From an uncultured Duncaniella sp. (lineage in GTDB: Bacteria; Bacteroidota; Bacteroidia; Bacteroidales; Muribaculaceae), in the NCBI GenBank assembly GCA_910588795.1, contig CAJURI010000002.1:1-64000 (forward strand): a stretch of DNA of 64,000 bases. The letters run 5' to 3'. The notes beneath the pieces are model-generated. The model had not been told where the DNA came from and did not search any database. It was given only the letters and a program-made list of their open reading frames with translations. Shown piece after piece: positions 34,370 through 43,888 of this stretch. The stretch's first letter is position 1. Each line of letters starts with the position of its first letter. Both the position numbers and the translations under genes were made by a program.

Positions 34370-34390
34370 TCCTGTCCTTATGAGGGAATA

Positions 34391-35467
34391 TTATTTTTCA
34401 ATTGATCCGAGGGTGCGTCCTGCCATCTGGATGCATATCGGGCTCATATTGGAGATGCGGGCGCGTATGAACCGGGAGATTTTGGAGGCTGTCTCGGGGT
34501 TCTGTATCTCGAACAGCCGTGGGAGGTTCATGACGAGGAGTTCCTGATAGTGACGGTTGTAGGTGTCGTATTTGTTTTCGCAGAATGCGAGGAAGTCGGC
34601 GTCGTTCATCTTGACTCTCTGCTCTATGAATTCAAATGCGGGGGTGTATTTTCCGTCGGCATTCAGTCCGAGGTCGTTGATCTCTTTCTTGAAACTGTTG
34701 TATGTGTCCTCCTTGAAGAGTCCTTCTTTGATCTTGTAGCCTGAGAAATAGGTGTTGAGCTCGCTGTTGTAGAGCTGTGAGATGCGGTTGTTGATGGCAG
34801 CTGCGGTCTCTTTGCTGAAATCGTTTCGGTGGGCCACCATGAAGCGGGTGCGGTCGTTGTCGAAATCAACGGTGAATGTGTTGAATAGGAATGCGTTCTC
34901 GTCCTTCACGCGGTCGGCGTCCGAAAGGGAGTTGTAGTAATCGTCGATGACCTTGAATCCGCCTTTCTCGTCGCGGGCTTCCATGAGCTGCATTGCATAG
35001 GAGCTCACGAGTTTGGGAGTGCGTTCGCCGGCTTCATATCTTGCCTTGATGCGTTCGGGCTTCATCTCGGGGTCGAGGCTTGCGTCAAGCTTGCTTATGA
35101 ACATGTCGCCCTCCATAGAACCTGAGAAACGGGCCTCCTCCTTGCCTTCGGCGTTGAGGATTATGTAGGTGGGGTAGGCCTTGACCTGATATTTTTTTGC
35201 GAGTTCCAGGCCTTCCTTTTCAGCGTCCATCTTCAGGGGTATGAACTTGGCGTTCATGAAGTCGCCCACGTTTTTCTGCGGGAACACTTGAGTTGACATC
35301 TTCTTGCAGGGACCGCACCATGTGGTGTAGAAGTCAATGAAGACGAGTTTCTTTTCCTGCTTGGCTGCTGTGAGGGCTTCGTCAAATGAGATGTGACGGA
35401 ATTCGGTCTGAGCTGATGTTGACAGCACAGCTGCTCCCATGAGCATAGCTGCTAATAGTTTTTTCAT
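34391..35467 (-). CDS. Exported thioredoxin-fold protein
   Basis: A 358-residue exported protein. The ATG at 35467 starts the signal peptide (MKKLLAAMLMGAAVLSTSAQ); the frame runs open upstream only as noise. A thioredoxin domain follows directly (about 25-135) with the active site FYTTWCGPCKKM and the cis-proline region KAYPTYIIL. The remaining ~220 residues are helical and of unknown function, as in many Bacteroidetes periplasmic thioredoxin-like proteins. A strong promoter lies at 35528-35558. It probably handles disulfides in envelope proteins. Confidence 0.9.
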   Translation of the reverse strand: MKKLLAAMLMGAAVLSTSAQTEFRHISFDEALTAAKQEKKLVFIDFYTTWCGPCKKMSTQVFPQKNVGDFMNAKFIPLKMDAEKEGLELAKKYQVKAYPTYIILNAEGKEEARFSGSMEGDMFISKLDASLDPEMKPERIKARYEAGERTPKLVSSYAMQLMEARDEKGGFKVIDDYYNSLSDADRVKDENAFLFNTFTVDFDNDRTRFMVAHRNDFSKETAAAINNRISQLYNSELNTYFSGYKIKEGLFKEDTYNSFKKEINDLGLNADGKYTPAFEFIEQRVKMNDADFLAFCENKYDTYNRHYQELLVMNLPRLFEIQNPETASKISRFIRARISNMSPICIQMAGRTLGSIEK

Positions 35468-35527
35468 AAGTGATATTGATGGTAAATTATGTGATGATCG
35501 GGTATTATTTTTGTCATTAAGGCGATT

Positions 35528-35558
35528 CAAAATTAGCAAATATTCATCGAACTGCAAA
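35528..35558 (-). promoter_or_regulatory. Promoter of the thioredoxin-like gene
   Basis: Minus-strand TTTG (35555-35558) and TAATTTTG (35528-35535) with the ideal 19-nt spacing. The ATG is 60 nt downstream. Confidence 0.8.
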
Positions 35559-35636
35559 TTATTGACAGGAAAAATGCTCCCGTCTTTTATTATGACTCGG
35601 ATATCTGCCGAAAGTTTAATCGCAGAGAGGGAAAAA

Positions 35637-35674
35637 CAGCCCGGAATCCCGATAAAATTCGGATTTCCGGGCTG
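35637..35674 (-). terminator. Terminator of the SusC/SusD operon
   Basis: A stem CAGCCCGGAA / TTCCGGGCTG with smaller inner pairing (TCCCGA/TTCGGA region). The minus-strand side continues into TTTTTCCC. It lies 37 nt past the last operon gene. Confidence 0.8.
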
Positions 35675-35710
35675 AGATTTATTTTTTAACGTGATGGCAA
35701 CATAAATTAA

Positions 35711-37303
35711 TTACCAACTGTTCTGTCCTTTCCATAGCACAGATTTTACTTCGAGATTGACTTCCCAGTTATTGTTGGGCAGATCGATGAATTCGATCTT
35801 GTTGGGGTCCACTGATGTCACCATCTTGTAGAGATGTCCTTTTGTTCCGTCGAATGTTGCCACCCAGAACCATTTGTTATTGTATCTATCGGAGCTTGCT
35901 TCTGCTTGCAGATAGGTGATTTTGCCGTCAAACTGTTTGCTTGCCAGTTTATTGTTGACATAATCGTAGGCGTAAAGGGTGTTTCCTACTGAATAATACA
36001 ACAATGTGTATGCACTTGCAAAATAGTAATGCTCAGCATTCAGGAAGTCGGTCATGACTGAAAGATCAAGGTTGTATGTTTTACCTGTGCCGCTTTTTAT
36101 TGTACATGTTCCACCAGACATGGAAAATTCCGGAACGAAACGGTAAATTAAGTATTTCACATCTTCTCCAGGCTTGGATTCCTTCATGATAGCATTGCAG
36201 TTGGTGTTGCCTGTCGTGAAATCATTCTCTCCGTAAACAATAGTCCTGTAATAGGGCTTACAGTTCATCCATACACCGTGGCTCGGACTGTTCTGGAATG
36301 CTTTCATATAAGTCATCTGATACGGACCGGCAAGATAAGAGAAGCATTCATTGTCAAGATCGTAAAGAATTACAGGAGAAGCCGATGATCCGGAATAGCC
36401 AACTTGTCCTTTACGCTGATTATAGAATATATAAGGATAGAATCTGAAAAAATCTTCAGATGTCTGGCTGTATCTGTTGAATGGTTCTGACATGTATTCA
36501 CTAGCCGAAGGTCGGCATCCGAATGCGTAATCTTCTGTCAGATAGATTCGTGGATACAGATAGCTATACATAGCGTTTACACCTTGTCGCATAGCGACGT
36601 CGATTAGTTTGATAGGCCTTTTATGAGGTATGAGCGGCTCTATCATTTTAAGATCATTAAATTCGGCTATAGGTTCAAATGTATCCGTAAATGAAAACTT
36701 GTGGGTTGTTTCTTCAGTCGAGATGAAAAATTGGGTCATACGGGAGTAATATCCGGTATAAGACATCGATTTGGCATTTTTAAGCTGAAGTTTGGAGTTG
36801 TCAAATACATCCTGAACGTAGACAGTATCCCTTCCTGGCACCATGGTGAGCATATCAAGCCCCACTAGATTGCCTGTATTCGGACGGTTGCCTAATATCA
36901 GGAATCCTCTTGTGTATGGTGATGAGATATTTAGTGTGGTACTGTAGGCCCTGTTATAGCCGGTGTCCTTGTCCTTTACTCCGAGATAGAGTGTATATGA
37001 GCCGGGTTGGATATCAGCTTTCCAGTGAAGATCCTTCTCGCGGCTTATAGTGTCATGAGTGTGATTACTGTAACAGCGATACCATGCGAACTCATAGTTG
37101 GACATGTCTTCACCTTTTACAGAACCCTCAATTTCAGGGGCGATTTCTATGACATCGGAATAGGCAAGAGCATTGTAACGTTCGTCTATCCCATTTACCG
37201 ATACCTCATTAACCGGGGTATAGGTGTAATTTCCCTCATCCTCCACACATGCCGAGAGGAAGCAGAGGAGGGTGGAAAGTATTATTGCTATATTGGTCTT
37301 CAT
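35711..37303 (-). CDS. PKD-like family lipoprotein of a SusCD locus
   Basis: A 530-residue lipoprotein with lipobox LSACVED (Cys19). It matches the Bacteroidetes PKD-like lipoprotein family: an N-terminal beta-sandwich region (about 25-130, YTYTPVNEVSVNGIDERYN in part) followed by a beta-propeller-like region with repeated aromatic strands. It is the last gene of the susC-susD-DUF4843-PKD operon, 28 nt after the DUF4843 gene. Position suggests a surface lipoprotein that helps ligand capture by the SusCD pair. The ligand is unknown. Confidence 0.88.
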   Translation of the reverse strand: MKTNIAIILSTLLCFLSACVEDEGNYTYTPVNEVSVNGIDERYNALAYSDVIEIAPEIEGSVKGEDMSNYEFAWYRCYSNHTHDTISREKDLHWKADIQPGSYTLYLGVKDKDTGYNRAYSTTLNISSPYTRGFLILGNRPNTGNLVGLDMLTMVPGRDTVYVQDVFDNSKLQLKNAKSMSYTGYYSRMTQFFISTEETTHKFSFTDTFEPIAEFNDLKMIEPLIPHKRPIKLIDVAMRQGVNAMYSYLYPRIYLTEDYAFGCRPSASEYMSEPFNRYSQTSEDFFRFYPYIFYNQRKGQVGYSGSSASPVILYDLDNECFSYLAGPYQMTYMKAFQNSPSHGVWMNCKPYYRTIVYGENDFTTGNTNCNAIMKESKPGEDVKYLIYRFVPEFSMSGGTCTIKSGTGKTYNLDLSVMTDFLNAEHYYFASAYTLLYYSVGNTLYAYDYVNNKLASKQFDGKITYLQAEASSDRYNNKWFWVATFDGTKGHLYKMVTSVDPNKIEFIDLPNNNWEVNLEVKSVLWKGQNSW

Positions 37304-37331
37304 ATTACTATCAATTTATTGGTGATTTTGC

Positions 37332-38225
37332 TTATTGGACCATTTGTTCCGGACGGGTATCTTCTGACCAAAGGCCTGACAATAATGTGTGCTTACACCA
37401 CATCATGGTACCGTCAGGATCTGTTACCCAGTATTCCGGCCCTTTGTTATATTGTTCCAAAAGGTATTTGGCGAGGTAATTGAGCCCTACATTATAACGG
37501 GATGCCCACATAGCTTCGCTGGTCCAGTCTGCTACATTCCATCCGAGCATTTCGCCGGTGTAGTCCAGGAGAAGTCGATATTTCTTCTCAGACCATATGC
37601 CCATATTGTTGTCATTCCATCTTTGCGGTCTTACGAGGAAGTTATTAACGAATATATTGTGGATCGCCGGGTCGAAATTCCCGCCGTATTCGGTGTAAAA
37701 GTTTGAACCGGAGTGTATTACCGGCATTCTTCCCATTCCTGTGCTGTCAAATGGCAGAGTAAAGTGCTCTCCCGGAATGAGGCGGAGCTGTATCTGCAGG
37801 TTCTCTTCATCCATACGTGGCGACTTGTGTATCACAATCTTGACTTTTGTGCGCACCTCTCCTGCCGGTATCATGGCTTCAGGATCAAGCAATTCAAATT
37901 CTGTCCCATCTATGGCGGTGGTACTGTCGGTCACAACTTCAACCTTGAAAGGGCGGTCATAGTCCTTGGTCGCTCCAGAAGTCTGGATTGTGAGACTCAG
38001 AATCGAGTCAGTGACGATCATTTCACCGAACGGGATTTTAGATGACGGCTGCAGACAGTTTCTCATGGATCCTCCGAGGTCGAGATAGTCATCCTGGAAA
38101 TGTGCTACACCCCATTGTTGGGCGAAGTATATTGATTCCTGGCCGCTGTAGAAATCTATTTCCTCTTTTGAACAACTCGTCCACAGAAGAGTCACGGCCA
38201 TCAAGCAGTATATTAGTTTTTTCAT
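37332..38225 (-). CDS. DUF4843 lipoprotein of a SusCD locus
   Basis: A 297-residue lipoprotein with lipobox LWTSCSKEE (Cys18). Its text (YSGQESIYFAQQWG, an IQTSGATKDYDRPFKVEV segment, then GTEFEL and IPAGEVRTKVKIVI) fits the DUF4843 family, a beta-sandwich N-terminus related to Calx-beta-like repeats, with a mixed C-terminal part. DUF4843 genes are characteristically found between susD and PKD-like lipoprotein genes, as here. Presumed surface-exposed accessory protein; function unknown. Confidence 0.9.
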   Translation of the reverse strand: MKKLIYCLMAVTLLWTSCSKEEIDFYSGQESIYFAQQWGVAHFQDDYLDLGGSMRNCLQPSSKIPFGEMIVTDSILSLTIQTSGATKDYDRPFKVEVVTDSTTAIDGTEFELLDPEAMIPAGEVRTKVKIVIHKSPRMDEENLQIQLRLIPGEHFTLPFDSTGMGRMPVIHSGSNFYTEYGGNFDPAIHNIFVNNFLVRPQRWNDNNMGIWSEKKYRLLLDYTGEMLGWNVADWTSEAMWASRYNVGLNYLAKYLLEQYNKGPEYWVTDPDGTMMWCKHTLLSGLWSEDTRPEQMVQ

Positions 38226-38243
38226 TTTGTGTCGGGTTTAGCG

Positions 38244-39788
38244 TTATTTGTTGTTTACGGTACCTCGCTTGTTTATCTCTGATTCCGGCAATGGCCATAC
38301 ATAGTTGGCAAGCGACATGTTGTAGTTGAATTTGCCTTCACGGTCGTTGAGCAACAGTTCCTGGCGACGCTTGTAGAAGAAGAATAGTTGTCCTTCACAG
38401 ATCATTTCTCTTGCAAATTCAAGAGTTATGGTTCTGTTAAAGTTCCCGTCATCCTCAAGGTCGGGACACAAGCGGTTTACCCTTATCTCGTTAAGCAGTC
38501 TGTAGGATTCTGCAGCATCAGTAGTGGCCTCTGCCGCTATAAGATACATTTCGCTTAGGCGGATCATAGGAATCATATACCGGTAGGTGGCAGGTCCGTC
38601 TAATGTGACTTGGCTATCAAAGTCGGCATATTTTGTGGTGTAAAGGGTTGATCTTGGTTCTCTGCCTTCTTCTTCCGCCTTGTCTATTTCGTCTTGGGTC
38701 GGTTCAACTAGTTTCCATTGAAGGCGCCGGTAGTCGTTTTCGTTGTCATAGAAGGTGGCTACCTTTGAATCGGACATAGTCTCTCCATAGAATGTGAGTC
38801 GAGCGTTCATCTGCAGAGATTGCGAAAAAGCGTTGGCATATATATCCTTGTTTTTATTGCTGTTATACATTGCGAACATTATCTCTGGAGAGAAAATCAA
38901 GTTGGGTCTGCCGGTGGCTTCAACTTCATCCTTGGTTACCCAGGGGAAAACTTCAAGTTCTTCCGTGTTGGCTTTCTTGATGACCTCATTCATTGCTACT
39001 CTATAAGCGTTGGGCTTGTCGCCGATCCACATGTAAGCTCGAGCCAAAAGACCCTGCACAGCATAATAGTTGAGTCGTAGATGACGGAATGCCATGTCGT
39101 AGCTGGCAACGCCGTTGTCCTCTGTGACCATGTCCTTGGTTCCCTCGGTGATTATAGGATCATAGTCCTTGAGCAGTGTTGCTGCTTCATTCAGGTCGCG
39201 AAAGATTTTTTCCATGACCTGACGGTGTGTCAGTATGGGAAGTATTTCGCGTTTGGTGTTGTCCTGATAAGGTATTGCTTCGGCATCAGGATTCAGCGCG
39301 TATATTGATCCATGGCGACGCACCAAGTCGAAATGCAGCATGGCTCTCAGTGCCAGAGCCTCTCCTCGCAGTATGTTGAACTGCTTTTGATTCAGAGGCG
39401 TGTCACCAATGTCCTGAAGATGGTCGAGAATTGTGTTGTTGGTCGCAATGATGCTATAGGCCTGATTCCATAAAGAGGAATTCTTTGATTCGAATCCGCT
39501 GTCTTTATAATTGAATGCCATGTAGGTCTTATAGCTGTGGGAAGTATTTTCTGTGACATCATAGTACTGGGCCATGACATCAAGTATATTAATGAGATTG
39601 CCTTTTGAATAATAATCGTTGAGGCTTAGGTACACACCGTTCAATGCCGATACATATCCCGGGTAGTTGCTGAAGAGCACCGGCTCCATGATTTTGTCCT
39701 CCATTTCTACTTCAAGCCAGTCAGAACAAGAAGCAAGAGACAGTGGCATCAGGATTGAGGCGATAGCCTTTATAAATATTTTTTTCAT
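38244..39788 (-). CDS. SusD/RagB-family surface lipoprotein
   Basis: A 514-residue SusD homologue, the ligand-capturing lid over its SusC partner. Lipobox LASCSDW (Cys20). The fold is tetratricopeptide-like helices: GVYLSLNDYYSKGNLI at about 50-66, GEALALRAMLHFDLVRRHG at about 140-158, then YYAVQGLLARAYMWIGD. It ends with the typical SusD close IRVNRL..., EFAREMICEGQLFFFYKRR and PLPESEI. It begins 17 nt after susC stops. The ligand cannot be deduced from sequence alone. Confidence 0.96.
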   Translation of the reverse strand: MKKIFIKAIASILMPLSLASCSDWLEVEMEDKIMEPVLFSNYPGYVSALNGVYLSLNDYYSKGNLINILDVMAQYYDVTENTSHSYKTYMAFNYKDSGFESKNSSLWNQAYSIIATNNTILDHLQDIGDTPLNQKQFNILRGEALALRAMLHFDLVRRHGSIYALNPDAEAIPYQDNTKREILPILTHRQVMEKIFRDLNEAATLLKDYDPIITEGTKDMVTEDNGVASYDMAFRHLRLNYYAVQGLLARAYMWIGDKPNAYRVAMNEVIKKANTEELEVFPWVTKDEVEATGRPNLIFSPEIMFAMYNSNKNKDIYANAFSQSLQMNARLTFYGETMSDSKVATFYDNENDYRRLQWKLVEPTQDEIDKAEEEGREPRSTLYTTKYADFDSQVTLDGPATYRYMIPMIRLSEMYLIAAEATTDAAESYRLLNEIRVNRLCPDLEDDGNFNRTITLEFAREMICEGQLFFFYKRRQELLLNDREGKFNYNMSLANYVWPLPESEINKRGTVNNK

Positions 39789-39805
39789 ACTGTTTTTTGT
39801 TTAGA

Positions 39806-42800
39806 TTAGAAACCTATTCCAAATGACATTGAGCATGAACGCTGGAATGGGTAGCTTAGACCGCGTTCCTCCTTAATATTGGAGATTCGGAATATATCGT
39901 TCATATAGAAACGGACATCGAAGGATGTAGCTCCTATATAATTAAGGAATTTTGCTGTAGAGGTGCGATATCCTATATTGATTGATCCGCAGCTGAAAGT
40001 ATTTTCAGTCTTGATAAATCGGGTGGTGATATGCGATGTAGATGTGTCGTCAATGCGCTTGAATTTTGCGATATCTCCGGGCTTTTGCCAGCGGTCGGTG
40101 AGTGCGCGTACGTCCTGATTGTATTTGCGCCCGTCGCTCGATATGTTCTCGACTTTATCCATGAGGGTGTTGAGAGTCACATCTCCTCCCATCTTGAAAG
40201 AGAAGGAGGCTCCGAAAGACAGACCTTTGTAGAGGAATGATGTGGAGAAGTTGCCCTGTATGTCGGGATTGGAATCACCGATGAGGACTTCGTCATCGGC
40301 AGACCATTCGTAGGTGGGTGTGCCGTTCTTTTTAAGAAGCATCTCGTTGCCTGTGGCCGGGTCAATGCCGAGCGAACGTACGGCATACAATCCGGTAGTG
40401 CTTGCTCCGTCATACATACGCAGCAGAGATTTGCTTAAACGGTTGGCATCGTTATACTGTTCAAGAAGGTCGCCTATACCATAGTATTTTGTGGTATAAT
40501 GGTTCATGTTGCCGCTTATATACCAGCTGAAGTTGTATTTCTTGATAATGTAGTAAGTCGCGCTAAGGCTTATGGAACGGTTGTCAGTTCCACCTACGTT
40601 CATAGGAGCTGTAGTGACACCGGTAGATCCGGGAAGATCTATGCGCACAAGTTGAGGATCGGTCTTGCGGATCTGATAGTCGGCGTTAATGGACAGACGG
40701 TTGTCAAACATTGTGGTGGTGATACCTACGTTGTAGGTATTGGTTTTCTGCCATTTGAGGCCATTGTTACCCCATTGAGCGATGACGTTAGCGAGTCCGA
40801 ACGGGTTGGAGTACCCTTCCAGATAATTGTATATTGAAGCTGCTAATTTTGCATCGTAGTTCTGGTTGCCGGGGTTACCGTAGGAAGCTCTGATCTTAAG
40901 ATAATTGATAGGCCCGGATGTGTTGAACCATTTTTCGCTGTGGACATTCCAGCCTATACCTACTGACCATGTGGGTGTGAATGGGTTGTCGATGCCGAAT
41001 TGGGAGGCTCCGCTCAAAGTCCAGTTGAAATCGAGCAGATATCTCATGTCGTAGGCATAGTTGGCATTGGCATAATAGCTCACGCTGCGGCTCTTTGTGT
41101 CGGAGGACGCAGGTTTTCCTTCCTGATATCCTTGTGAGAAATTCGGATTCCAGAATGTGTCGCTTGTATATCCCTGTGCTCCGAAAGAATAAGAACGGTT
41201 GTTCTTCTCCGAGAACTGCATGCCGGCCACAGCATTTATGGTGTGGATACCAAGTGCTACACCATAGGTGGCGTTCAGACGTCCGCTGTAACTGTTTGCG
41301 GTAGAATTGCTATTGGTGTAGTAGCCTCGTTTCAGCACATCGAGTTTGGCCTGAGATGTCTCGTTGGGAGAGGTATAGGATTCGTTGGTAGTCTTTTGCA
41401 GCTGATATTGCAGGTTGCCTCGCAGACGAAGCTGACGTGTGGCTCGCCATTCAAACTGGAAATTGTCAGTGATGGTGGTTATGTCACCTTTCTTGAAACT
41501 GTTTTGCACCATGTCCCATACGGGGTTCCATACATACGTTGTTGCTCCGGCACCCGTCTCGGAAAATACATATTTGGGAGCCTCGCCTGTGGCCTCGTCG
41601 TATTTGGAATAGAACGGGTTCATTGCCGAGAACTTGCTGAATGGCACGGTCTCGTTGGTGGAGCTGACGTGGTTAATGGTGGTCTGGTTGGTGAAATTGA
41701 AGTTGTCCACACGATATGTGAGGTTAACGTTACCGTTGATCACATCGCGGTTAGAATTTTTCATGACACCTTCATTCTTATTGTATGACAGGCCTGCGCC
41801 GTAGCGGAAGGACGGGTCGCCACCCATTATATATACATTGTGTGTCTGGGTGACTGCGGTCCTCAAAGGCTCGTTCATCCAGTATGTATCACGACCTTCG
41901 TCAACCAGTTTGAGTTTGTCGAAATATCTGTTGCGCTGTGTCTCTGATATAGGAAGACCGTCAGCACCGATGGCGTCATATTCGCCCGAAAGAACCTCAT
42001 ACTGGAGCTTCTGCCGTGCATTCATAAGATTGTAGTCGCTAAGGTCGGCCCATGCGAACTGCAATGATCCGCTGTAGCTCAGCTGGAGGCGTCCGGCCTC
42101 AGGCCTCTTTGTCTCCACTACGATTACACCATTGGCGCCTTTTGATCCGTATATGGCTGTGGCGGAGGCATCCTTAAGTATAGAGATGCTTTCGATGCGG
42201 TCCATATTTAGGTCGTTGATCGCCTGAAGAGTGCTCTCGAATCCGTCGAGGATGAAGAGAGGCTGGTTGGGGTCGGTCTCATATTCCTGTGCGAGAGCCT
42301 GTGGATTCATCTCGCCGTTGATGGTGAGTGAAGGAAGGGTGTTGGGGTCCGATCCCATAAGAGTGTTCTCAGGCATGATGATAGATGGATCGAGTGCCGA
42401 CAGACTTTTCAGGACATTGTTGGCACTGATCATTTTGAGATCATCCTTGTTGAATGTGGAGACTGATCCGGTGAAGCTCTCGATGTTGCGGGTGTAGATA
42501 CCGTTGGCCACGGCCTCTCCGAGGACGGTGGCATCTGTCTCGAGCTGTACGGTCATACGCTTGCCGGCTGTAGCTCTGACTTCCTGGGGCTTCATGCCCA
42601 CATATGTGAAGCGCAGAACGCACTTCTGTTTGTTATAACGTAGTGAAAATTCACCTTCTACATTGGTGGTCGCGAGAAGACCTTTCTGTCCGGGAACCGT
42701 TATTGATACACCGGGGAGCGGTTCTCCCTCGTCGTCAATCACTGTGCCACGGTACACACTGATTTTCGTGTCCGCAGTTCCTGCTGGCGTAACTGTCTGA

Positions 42801-42880
42801 GCGTCAAGAGGTTTTATCCCCCCCATTAGTAGACAGAGGACAGCTAAGGGTGCTGTTAATCGCATTCCGATTTTCCTCAT
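39806..42880 (-). CDS. SusC/RagA-family TonB-linked outer membrane transporter
   Basis: A 1,024-residue TonB-dependent outer-membrane transporter. Order: signal peptide (MRKIGMRLTAPLAVLCLLMGG onward, cleaved near PLDAQ), a carboxypeptidase-D-like regulatory domain (about 42-115: YRGTVIDDEGEPLPGVSITV), the plug (about 125-250) with the SusC signature ILKDASATAIYGSKGANGVI, and a 22-stranded barrel ending in RSCSMSFGIGF. No N-terminal signalling extension or FecR/ECF pair is present, so it is not regulated by the trans-envelope sigma route. First gene of a four-gene operon. Imports an unknown oligosaccharide or peptide with SusD. Confidence 0.96.
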   Translation of the reverse strand: MRKIGMRLTAPLAVLCLLMGGIKPLDAQTVTPAGTADTKISVYRGTVIDDEGEPLPGVSITVPGQKGLLATTNVEGEFSLRYNKQKCVLRFTYVGMKPQEVRATAGKRMTVQLETDATVLGEAVANGIYTRNIESFTGSVSTFNKDDLKMISANNVLKSLSALDPSIIMPENTLMGSDPNTLPSLTINGEMNPQALAQEYETDPNQPLFILDGFESTLQAINDLNMDRIESISILKDASATAIYGSKGANGVIVVETKRPEAGRLQLSYSGSLQFAWADLSDYNLMNARQKLQYEVLSGEYDAIGADGLPISETQRNRYFDKLKLVDEGRDTYWMNEPLRTAVTQTHNVYIMGGDPSFRYGAGLSYNKNEGVMKNSNRDVINGNVNLTYRVDNFNFTNQTTINHVSSTNETVPFSKFSAMNPFYSKYDEATGEAPKYVFSETGAGATTYVWNPVWDMVQNSFKKGDITTITDNFQFEWRATRQLRLRGNLQYQLQKTTNESYTSPNETSQAKLDVLKRGYYTNSNSTANSYSGRLNATYGVALGIHTINAVAGMQFSEKNNRSYSFGAQGYTSDTFWNPNFSQGYQEGKPASSDTKSRSVSYYANANYAYDMRYLLDFNWTLSGASQFGIDNPFTPTWSVGIGWNVHSEKWFNTSGPINYLKIRASYGNPGNQNYDAKLAASIYNYLEGYSNPFGLANVIAQWGNNGLKWQKTNTYNVGITTTMFDNRLSINADYQIRKTDPQLVRIDLPGSTGVTTAPMNVGGTDNRSISLSATYYIIKKYNFSWYISGNMNHYTTKYYGIGDLLEQYNDANRLSKSLLRMYDGASTTGLYAVRSLGIDPATGNEMLLKKNGTPTYEWSADDEVLIGDSNPDIQGNFSTSFLYKGLSFGASFSFKMGGDVTLNTLMDKVENISSDGRKYNQDVRALTDRWQKPGDIAKFKRIDDTSTSHITTRFIKTENTFSCGSINIGYRTSTAKFLNYIGATSFDVRFYMNDIFRISNIKEERGLSYPFQRSCSMSFGIGF

Positions 42881-43135
42881 GCTTGTGATTTTTTGGATTG
42901 ATTTATAATGTGATAAAATAAGATTGGCTAAACTTGATTTGTTGTCGAGTCTATTGTTTTTATCATATTTGACACTGTGCTTTTTATGTGTATTGCAATT
43001 ATGTTTTGCAAATTAATGGATAAAAAATGTAAAAAACAAGAAAATGATGCAAAAAATTATGCCGGCGTGTTTTTTTAGGATATAAATCTGTTAAAACTGT
43101 CTTTAATGGAAAGAAAAATATCGGTTTTTAATGAA

Positions 43136-43154
43136 AAGTGTCACTTTGACACTT
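43136..43154. repeat. Short inverted repeat upstream of maf
   Basis: An 8-bp perfect palindrome AAGTGTCA-CTT-TGACACTT, 45 nt before the maf -7 box. It has operator-like geometry. It could serve maf or the divergent susC operon. Confidence 0.5.
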
Positions 43155-43199
43155 ATTCTGCGAGGGGGAACTGATGTCGTCAGTCTCGAATATTCTATG

Positions 43200-43207
43200 T
43201 ATCTTTG
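43200..43207 (+). promoter_or_regulatory. -7 box for maf
   Basis: TATCTTTG, 20 nt before the ATG. The -33 element is not obvious. Confidence 0.55.
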
Positions 43208-43227
43208 TATTCAAAATATGAAAAACG

Positions 43228-43818
43228 ATGAATAGTCCACTTGAAAATCTGTCTATATATAATGTGGTGTTGGGCAGCGGCTCGCCGCGCCGGCGTGAAT
43301 TGCTCGGGTTACTTGACATAGAATTCACGGTCGACACCGGGCATGCCATAGATGAGACGGTGCCTTGCGGAATGTCTCCGGAACGGGTGCCGGAATATCT
43401 GTCGCGCCTCAAGGCCGAGGCGTTCTCGCTTGAGCCGGGGGACAGCCGTCTTGTGATAACGGCCGATACGGTGGTGATTCTTGACGGGGAGGTGCTCGGG
43501 AAGCCTCATGACGAGGCTGCGGCCGCCGGGATGCTCCGCATGCTGTCGGGCCGTGTGCAGACTGTGGTTACCGGTGTCACGGTGAGCACCGCGTCACGGA
43601 GGGAATCGTTCAGCGCGGTCTCCACGGTGGAGTTTGCCCCTCTCAGCGATGAGGAGATATTATATTATGTGGGCCGTTACCGTCCGCTTGACAAGGCCGG
43701 TGCCTATGGCATACAGGAATGGATAGGAGCGGCCGCCATAAAGGGTATATCGGGGAGCTTCTACAATGTCATGGGGCTGCCCGTGCACAGGCTGTATGAG
43801 ATTTTAAAGCTTTTTTGA
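43228..43818 (+). CDS. maf: Maf-family nucleoside triphosphate pyrophosphatase
   Basis: A 196-residue house-cleaning pyrophosphatase that hydrolyses non-canonical or excess nucleoside triphosphates. Signature motifs: VLGSGSPRRRELLGLL at 14-29, the catalytic ADTVVILDGEVLGKPHDEAAA near 76-96, SGRVQTVVTGV near 108, and DKAGAYGIQEWIGAAAI near 157-172. Length is normal. It is followed by the Clp gene 70 nt later, with a possible separate transcript. It could be dTTP/UTP-type (YhdE-like), but the subfamily is not certain. Confidence 0.95.
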   Translation: MNSPLENLSIYNVVLGSGSPRRRELLGLLDIEFTVDTGHAIDETVPCGMSPERVPEYLSRLKAEAFSLEPGDSRLVITADTVVILDGEVLGKPHDEAAAAGMLRMLSGRVQTVVTGVTVSTASRRESFSAVSTVEFAPLSDEEILYYVGRYRPLDKAGAYGIQEWIGAAAIKGISGSFYNVMGLPVHRLYEILKLF

Positions 43819-43888
43819 CAATTTTTTAGTGACGCTTTAACTTTTCTGGCACGGTTTTTGTTATATTTCAAAGATATTTTTTGAATAG

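Larger units (their letters stand above)
42881..43227. other. AT-rich spacer between the SusC operon and maf
   Basis: This is a 347-nt divergent spacer, strongly AT-rich, with no plausible gene. It must hold the susC promoter, but I find no exact TAnnTTTG on the minus strand. The maf side has a -7 box (43200-43207) and an inverted repeat (43136-43154). Confidence 0.6.
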
